DNA of 64,000 nt from an uncultured Pelagibacteraceae bacterium (GTDB lineage: Bacteria; Pseudomonadota; Alphaproteobacteria; Pelagibacterales; Pelagibacteraceae). The notes beneath the pieces are model-generated. The model saw only the letters and a program-made list of their open reading frames with translations. It was not told the origin of the DNA and did no database searches. The stretch lies in contig CACJWN010000002.1 of the NCBI GenBank assembly GCA_902597175.1, forward strand, positions 1 through 64,000, in the 5' to 3' direction. The translations under genes and the position numbers were made by a program. Shown piece by piece: positions 58,513 through 64,000 of this stretch. Within the stretch, counting starts at the first letter, position 1, and every line of letters begins with the position of its first letter.

Positions 58513-59297
58513 TGGCAAATCAATACGATGTTTTAGGTAAAGCACCTGGGTTAGAAGACTTAAATAAATTGTCTCCTAACGACGTTCATCTAACCATAAG
58601 AGGTTTAAATGCTGGCTACGGAAAAATGGAGATCCTACATAATTTTGATTTAACAGTAAGTAAAGCTCAATCTTTGTGTTTAATAGGTCCTAACGGAGCA
58701 GGAAAATCTACAATACTTCACTCCATTTATGGGTTTACAAATATTTTTGATGGGAAAATTGAATTAGAAGGAAATGAAATTACGACATTAACTCCTGCAC
58801 AGAAGCTTAGTAAAGTGGGTATAGCTTATATCTTACAGGATAACTCAGTATTTCCTGATATGACAGTGGAGGAAAATCTTTTAATGGGTGGATACATTAA
58901 AGATAAACAAGACGAGGCTTATGAAGAAGCTGAAAGAATTTTTCAAAAATATGAGAGATTAAGAAATAGAAGAAATCAACCTGCAAAAGTTTTATCAGGT
59001 GGTGAGAGAAGATTATTAGAAATTTCAAGAGCGTTAGTTATGAAGCCATCAGTTTTACTAGTAGATGAACCATCAATTGGTTTGGAACCAAAATATATAA
59101 ATATGGTTTTTGAAATTTTAGAAGATCTTCAAAAAGCAGAGAAGAAAACAATAATACTTGTAGAGCAAAACGCAAAAAAAGGATTAGAGTTTGCAGATAT
59201 AGGTTACGTTTTAGTGTCCGGCCAAACAGCTATTGCGGGCAAAGGGGATGATCTTTTAAAAAATCCAGACGTAGGAAGATTATTCCTAGGTGGATGA
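58512..59297 (+). CDS. livF: LivF-type ABC ATPase
   Basis: GPNGAGKSTILHSI, LSGGERRLLEISRAL, LLVDEPSIGLEP. Confidence 0.92.
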   Translation: MANQYDVLGKAPGLEDLNKLSPNDVHLTIRGLNAGYGKMEILHNFDLTVSKAQSLCLIGPNGAGKSTILHSIYGFTNIFDGKIELEGNEITTLTPAQKLSKVGIAYILQDNSVFPDMTVEENLLMGGYIKDKQDEAYEEAERIFQKYERLRNRRNQPAKVLSGGERRLLEISRALVMKPSVLLVDEPSIGLEPKYINMVFEILEDLQKAEKKTIILVEQNAKKGLEFADIGYVLVSGQTAIAGKGDDLLKNPDVGRLFLGG

Positions 59298-59998
59298 TTA
59301 ATTCACAAGCTTTCTTAACAGGTTTAAAATCTTTAAAAGGTGCCAGAAGTCCAGCTTTGCCCTTAGCTGCTTGCTTTGTTGCTCTAGGAGCTTTGTTTAA
59401 AGATGCAGGCTTTAACATTCAACAAAGTGCTGCCTCCAGTTTATTTACTTACGCACTACCCGGTCAATTAGTGATGGCGGAGTCATTATTATTAGGCGCA
59501 TCTGTAATAAATATTTTTTTAGCAGTTTGGCTAGTAAATTTTAGACTTTATCCAATGACAGTTTCTTTGTTTCCTTTACTTGAACATAAATCGCAACCAA
59601 AGTGGAAATATTATTTATCCTGTCACTTCCTTGCAGTTTCTTCTTGGTTAATCGCTAAAGAGTCTTATAAAAAGATAAATGCAAAATATCGAATAGATTT
59701 TTGGATGGGCATAGGTACCGGTACTTGGCTTACCGCAATTCTTATGACAGTTATTGGATATTTAGTTGCTGATTTATTAAATAAAGAAATGTTGATCGGC
59801 TTAGCTATCGTAAATCCAATTTATTTTTTTTGTATGATGATTGGTGCTATGAAAAACCTAGCTGTATCCATCTCGGTAATTCTAGGAACAATATTAGGCC
59901 CAGTTATTTATATATTTTCCTCTGAGTGGTCATTGTTATTTGCAGGATTGATTGCTGGATCAGTAGCTTTTTTATTCGGAGAAAAAAATGGACAGTAG
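59294..59998 (+). CDS. azlC: AzlC-family branched-chain amino acid exporter subunit
   Basis: LPLAACFVALGALFKDAGF, LVNFRLYPMTVSLFP; followed by azlD. Confidence 0.85.
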   Translation: MINSQAFLTGLKSLKGARSPALPLAACFVALGALFKDAGFNIQQSAASSLFTYALPGQLVMAESLLLGASVINIFLAVWLVNFRLYPMTVSLFPLLEHKSQPKWKYYLSCHFLAVSSWLIAKESYKKINAKYRIDFWMGIGTGTWLTAILMTVIGYLVADLLNKEMLIGLAIVNPIYFFCMMIGAMKNLAVSISVILGTILGPVIYIFSSEWSLLFAGLIAGSVAFLFGEKNGQ

Positions 59999-60314
59999 TC
60001 AAATTATAATTTTAGCTATTATAGCAACTTCAATTGCAACATATATCTCAAGATTTATGGGAGCTTTAACATCTGAAAAAGTGAGCGTAAAATCAAAAAT
60101 TTTTAAATGGTTTAATTGTGTTGCTTACTCAACTTTGGCAGCTTTGTTAGGAAGAATGATTATTTTTCCTGCCGGAGTCTTAGCGGACTCTGAATTAATA
60201 ATGAGACTAATAGTATTCTTTACCTGCATTTCAATATTTATATTATCAAAAAAAAATTTAGTAATTCCTACAATTGCTTCAGCATTTTTGCTAAGTTTTT
60301 TGACTAACATCTAA
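59988..60314 (+). CDS. azlD: AzlD-family branched-chain amino acid exporter subunit
   Basis: 108-aa, four-TM AzlD-like protein overlapping azlC. Confidence 0.8.
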   Translation: MDSSQIIILAIIATSIATYISRFMGALTSEKVSVKSKIFKWFNCVAYSTLAALLGRMIIFPAGVLADSELIMRLIVFFTCISIFILSKKNLVIPTIASAFLLSFLTNI

Positions 60315-60332
60315 TTTGTGGTAAAATTAATA

Positions 60333-60389
60333 ATGGAACCAATATTAGCAATTTTTATTGTTTTGTGGATCATGGGCACTATTAATTAA
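60333..60389 (+). CDS. Possible 18-aa TM peptide MEPILAIFIVLWIMGTIN
   Basis: TAA directly abuts the csiD ATG; no strong SD. Confidence 0.3.
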   Translation: MEPILAIFIVLWIMGTIN

Positions 60390-61286
60390 ATGAGTTTTTC
60401 GATTTCAGATCATTACAACTCTAAGAGAGTTCGAGTAATTAAGTTAAATGAAAGTGACTTAGATAGATTGATTTTTCCTTTTAAAAAACATTCAATATTG
60501 TCTTTAGAATACAAACCATTTTCGAGATTTAGCCTTGCCAAAAGCTTAGATGAAGTATTTCAAAATACACTTAGTAAAACTTTAAGTGAAATTCTTAATG
60601 ATCGTAGCACAGGCACGGTGATCGTAGAACCTGATATTAATAATAAAAAATTTGATAAAGATTTTCTGGTCAAGCTTTCGACAGGTCTTGCCTATTTAGT
60701 CGGTAATCCGAATTTTGATTCTATGACAGGTAAATATTATGCCAGGTTTTATGTCAAACACCAAGATAGTAGCGACTCTTATCTTAGAAAAGCCTATACA
60801 AATTTAGATCTTCATACTGATGGAACATATGTAAAAGAGAAAACAGATTGGTTAATAATGACAAAAATGGAAGAGCAAAATGTTAGTGGTGGAGAAAGTG
60901 TAATTTTACATTTAGACGACTGGGAGCATTTAGAGGATCTTAGCAGTGATCCTGTAGGCCAAGAAGATTTCATTTGGGGATCACCAAAAAGTAAAAATGT
61001 AGATTATAAAGTTGAGCACCCAGTTTTTTCAAAGGATAAAAATGGTAAACCTATAATTTCCTACATTGATCAATTTCCAGAACCAAAAAATATGAAACAA
61101 GGTTTATTTTTACAAAAACTTTCTGATGCCTTAGAGCAAAGTAAAAATAAAATAAGCTTCCCTTTACCCGTAGGATCTACAATTTTTTCAAATAATTATT
61201 TTTGGCTTCATGGAAGAAAAGCTTTCAAAGAGCATTCTGGGTTATCTAGAGAATTACTAAGGATTAGAGGAACTTTCTTTCATTAA
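60390..61286 (+). CDS. csiD: CsiD/GlaH-family Fe(II)/2-oxoglutarate dioxygenase (glutarate 2-hydroxylase)
   Basis: YARFYVKHQDSSDSYLRKAYTNLDLHTDGTYVKEKTDWLIMTKMEEQNVSGGES; GSPKSKNVDYKVEHPVF; SYIDQF. Confidence 0.88.
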   Translation: MSFSISDHYNSKRVRVIKLNESDLDRLIFPFKKHSILSLEYKPFSRFSLAKSLDEVFQNTLSKTLSEILNDRSTGTVIVEPDINNKKFDKDFLVKLSTGLAYLVGNPNFDSMTGKYYARFYVKHQDSSDSYLRKAYTNLDLHTDGTYVKEKTDWLIMTKMEEQNVSGGESVILHLDDWEHLEDLSSDPVGQEDFIWGSPKSKNVDYKVEHPVFSKDKNGKPIISYIDQFPEPKNMKQGLFLQKLSDALEQSKNKISFPLPVGSTIFSNNYFWLHGRKAFKEHSGLSRELLRIRGTFFH

Positions 61287-61375
61287 TTGGAATCATTCTA
61301 AAAAAATGCTTATTGACTCTCTTTAATAATTTGATTTTAATAATCTACTTTTATTAATTAACAGAGGGAAATAAT

Positions 61376-62356
61376 ATGTTTAATAATTTGAAAAAATTAA
61401 TTAGCTTAGTTTTCGCAACTGTTCTTTTAACTTCAATCTCATCAACTAGTTTTGCAGTCGATAAATTACACTTCATTATCGGTGGTGGTGCTGGTGGTGG
61501 TTGGGATGGAACTGCTAGAGGAACTGGTGAGGCTTTAACTAAAGCTGGTTTTCTAAAAAGTGCTTCGTATGAAAATATGTCAGGTGGTGGCGGAGGAAAA
61601 GCTCTATCTTACATAATTAATTCAAAGCCTGAGGGAACTGTACTAGTTCAATCAACACCTTTAGTTTTAAGATCAATCACTAGACACAAAGGGTATGTTA
61701 AAGGATCTGGGGTTTTATCTTACAAAGATGTTAAGCCAATCGCTGGTGTAATCGGTGACTACGGTGCAATAGCAGTCGCTAAAAATTCACCATACAAAAA
61801 CTTTAAAGACGTAGTTGATGCTTACAAAAAAAATCCTAAGTCAGTTAAAATGGCTGGTGGATCTGTAAGAGGAAGCATGGACCATCTAATTGGTGCACTT
61901 GCATTCCAAGAAGCTGGCGCAAACCCTAACGATGTAGTTTACGTACCTTACGATGCTGGTGGAAAAGCTTTAGCAGGTCTTTTATCAGGAGAAACTCAAA
62001 TTCTTTCAACTGGTTTGGGAGAAGTAATGGGTGCTAGAGACCAAGTAAGAATTATTGGTATCACAGCTCCTAAAAGAGTAGGTGATGCTCCAGAAGTCCC
62101 AACTTTGAAAGAACAAGGATATGATGTTCAGTTTGTTAACTGGAGAGGTTTCTTTGCTCCTAAGAGTATGCCAAGTTCAGATGTTAAGAAGATCGAAAAA
62201 ATGTTAGGCGATGTTCAAAAAACTCCTGAATGGGAAGCAGTAAGAAAAAGAAATGCTTGGGTGAATATCTATAACCCAGGACGTAAGTTTGACAGTTTCT
62301 TAAAAGGTCAAACAAAAGAGATGACAGCGTTAATGAAAAAACTAGGCGTAATCTAG
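61376..62356 (+). CDS. Tripartite tricarboxylate transporter substrate-binding protein (TctC family)
   Basis: Signal peptide; IIGGGAGGGWDGTARGTGEALTKAG; VKMAGGSVRGSMDHL; followed by TctB and TctA. Confidence 0.92.
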   Translation: MFNNLKKLISLVFATVLLTSISSTSFAVDKLHFIIGGGAGGGWDGTARGTGEALTKAGFLKSASYENMSGGGGGKALSYIINSKPEGTVLVQSTPLVLRSITRHKGYVKGSGVLSYKDVKPIAGVIGDYGAIAVAKNSPYKNFKDVVDAYKKNPKSVKMAGGSVRGSMDHLIGALAFQEAGANPNDVVYVPYDAGGKALAGLLSGETQILSTGLGEVMGARDQVRIIGITAPKRVGDAPEVPTLKEQGYDVQFVNWRGFFAPKSMPSSDVKKIEKMLGDVQKTPEWEAVRKRNAWVNIYNPGRKFDSFLKGQTKEMTALMKKLGVI

Positions 62357-62378
62357 TTGTTAACTTGAAGTAAGAGCA

Positions 62379-62849
62379 GTGAAAATTAGTCCATCAAAAT
62401 TAATTTCACTGCTCTTCTTTATCTTTTCAGGTTATTATTTATATACAGCCTATCAAATTCAAGTCTTTGCTTTTGATGAAAATGCACCATTTAATGCTAA
62501 GACATTTCCAATTTATTTAGGTTTTGCTGGATTAGTTTTTTCTGCACTATACGTTATTTTACCGGAGACAAATCCTACTGACGTCGATTTAAAAGTTTTA
62601 GATTATAAAAAAACTATAGGGTTAGTTATTTTAATGATCTTATATGGCTTAACTATTTTGAGAGCCGGATATTTTCTTTCAACTTCAATTTTTTTAGTCG
62701 CCTCCTACATAATTTTAGGAGAACGAAAATGGATTTGGATATTTATTCTATCTTTTCCTTTTGTAGCAATATTTATGTACCTTCTTCACGGACTACTAAA
62801 TATTTATTTACGTGATCCTTTTTTAAAATACTTAGGAATAATGGGATGA
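62379..62849 (+). CDS. TctB-family small permease subunit
   Basis: 156 aa, four TM, between TctC and TctA. Confidence 0.85.
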   Translation: MKISPSKLISLLFFIFSGYYLYTAYQIQVFAFDENAPFNAKTFPIYLGFAGLVFSALYVILPETNPTDVDLKVLDYKKTIGLVILMILYGLTILRAGYFLSTSIFLVASYIILGERKWIWIFILSFPFVAIFMYLLHGLLNIYLRDPFLKYLGIMG

Positions 62850-64000
62850 TTGAAGGAATACTAATAGGATTACAAACTGCTTTATCACTCAAAAATTTAA
62901 TGATGGTGATGATTGGTTGTTTTGCCGGAACAATTATTGGAATGCTTCCAGGCTTAGGACCTATGACAGCTATAGCATTAATGATACCGATTACTTATGG
63001 TTTTGATCCATCAACAGGATTAATTTTAATGGCCGGGGTTTATTACGGTGCAGTCTTTGGTGGATCAACTTCTTCAATTTTAATTAATGCACCTGGTGTT
63101 CCAGGAACTGTAGCTACTTCTTTTGACGGTTATCCAATGGCACAACAAGGTAAAGCTGGTAAAGCTTTAGCAATAGCTGCTTATAGTTCATTTGCAGGAG
63201 GAACAATCTCTGCAATCTTTTTACTTATTGCGGCACCTAGTTTATCTTTAGTAAGTTTATCTTTTAGATCTCCAGATTATTTTGGTTTAATGATCCTTGG
63301 TTTGACTGCTGTAGCAGCATTTTCATCAAAAGGTAATTTTTTAAAAGCTATGATGATGGTAGTTTTAGGATTAATGTTAGCTAGTGTCGGTCAAGATACT
63401 CTTTCAGATATTCCAAGATTTACTTTTAATAACATGAATTTATCAGATGGAATTAGTTTCGTTTTAGTTGTTATGGCTACTTTTGCTATGACTGAAGCAT
63501 TGACATTAATTTTTAAAGCTAAAGATCCAACTAAAGCTGCAAAACAAATCTCTCTTTCACAACTAGGTTCTATTAAACTCGATAAAACTGAGACAAAAAA
63601 AATGGTCACAACAATTCCTAGGTCATCTGTTTTAGGATTTATAGTTGGAGTTTTGCCAGGTGCAGGTGCAACAATCGCATCTTTCTTAGCTTATGGTATG
63701 GAAAGAAATTTTGTCAATGATGAGGAAAAACAAAAATTTGGTAAAGGAAGTGTAAATGGTATAGCTGCTCCAGAAACTGCTAACAACGCAGCATGCTCTG
63801 GTTCGTTTGTTCCTCTTCTCACATTAGGAATACCTGGAAGCGGAACCACGGCTGTTATGTTGGGAGCTTTGTTAGGTTTTGGTATCCAACCAGGTCCAAG
63901 ATTATATCAAACAAATCCTGAGATTTTTTGGTCTGTGATTATGTCAATGTACATTGGAATGGTTGTTCTCTTAATACTTAACCTTCCTTTAATTCCGTAT
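62846..64000 (+). CDS. TctA-family large permease subunit (3' truncated by window edge; absent from ORF track)
   Basis: ATG overlaps tctB stop (ATGA); MIEGILIGLQTALSLKNLMMVMIGCFAGTIIGMLPGLGPMTAIALMIPIT, TctA signature; open to window end. Confidence 0.93.
   Translation, partial: MIEGILIGLQTALSLKNLMMVMIGCFAGTIIGMLPGLGPMTAIALMIPITYGFDPSTGLILMAGVYYGAVFGGSTSSILINAPGVPGTVATSFDGYPMAQQGKAGKALAIAAYSSFAGGTISAIFLLIAAPSLSLVSLSFRSPDYFGLMILGLTAVAAFSSKGNFLKAMMMVVLGLMLASVGQDTLSDIPRFTFNNMNLSDGISFVLVVMATFAMTEALTLIFKAKDPTKAAKQISLSQLGSIKLDKTETKKMVTTIPRSSVLGFIVGVLPGAGATIASFLAYGMERNFVNDEEKQKFGKGSVNGIAAPETANNAACSGSFVPLLTLGIPGSGTTAVMLGALLGFGIQPGPRLYQTNPEIFWSVIMSMYIGMVVLLILNLPLIPY

Noticed and set aside
63391-63609. 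Minus-strand 72-aa ORF near the window end
   Set aside because: Antisense to tctA, which the ORF track omitted only because it lacks a stop inside the window.

Overview
AT-rich alphaproteobacterial chromosome segment. Gene content and order look like SAR11/Pelagibacter (inference from gene families, synteny and riboswitch types; no search was run). Most of the window is core genome: a dcw cell-wall cluster (ftsW-murG-murC-murB-ddl-ftsQ-ftsA, then lpxC with no ftsZ between), bamD-ligA, pepP, uvrD, fumC, thyX, mrp, hflKC-DUF2065-degP-miaA, ilvBHC-leuA, mreBCD-mrdA-rodA-bactofilin, metY/bhmT, gshAB-cysE-msrB, ccdA, a branched-chain amino acid ABC transporter with azlCD, and csiD followed by a tripartite tricarboxylate transporter. 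Two parts stand out. (1) A circularly permuted (two-piece) tmRNA gene on the minus strand at ~22.32-22.58 kb, absent from the ORF track. Its 3'-terminal ~25 bp recur as direct, increasingly diverged copies at 21.9, 20.0 and 19.2 kb. The intervals hold accessory genes (methyltransferases, a GMC oxidoreductase with a tiny Tat-signal ORF, DUF2784) and no integrase is visible. This looks like a stack of islets inserted successively at the tmRNA 3' end. (2) A layered methionine-control leader upstream of bhmT: promoter, SAM-II aptamer with a 9-nt antiterminator match to a following intrinsic terminator, a second SAM-II/SAM-V-like aptamer overlapping a Shine-Dalgarno, then a 21-codon leader ORF overlapping the bhmT start, whose translation could open a hairpin that hides the bhmT Shine-Dalgarno.
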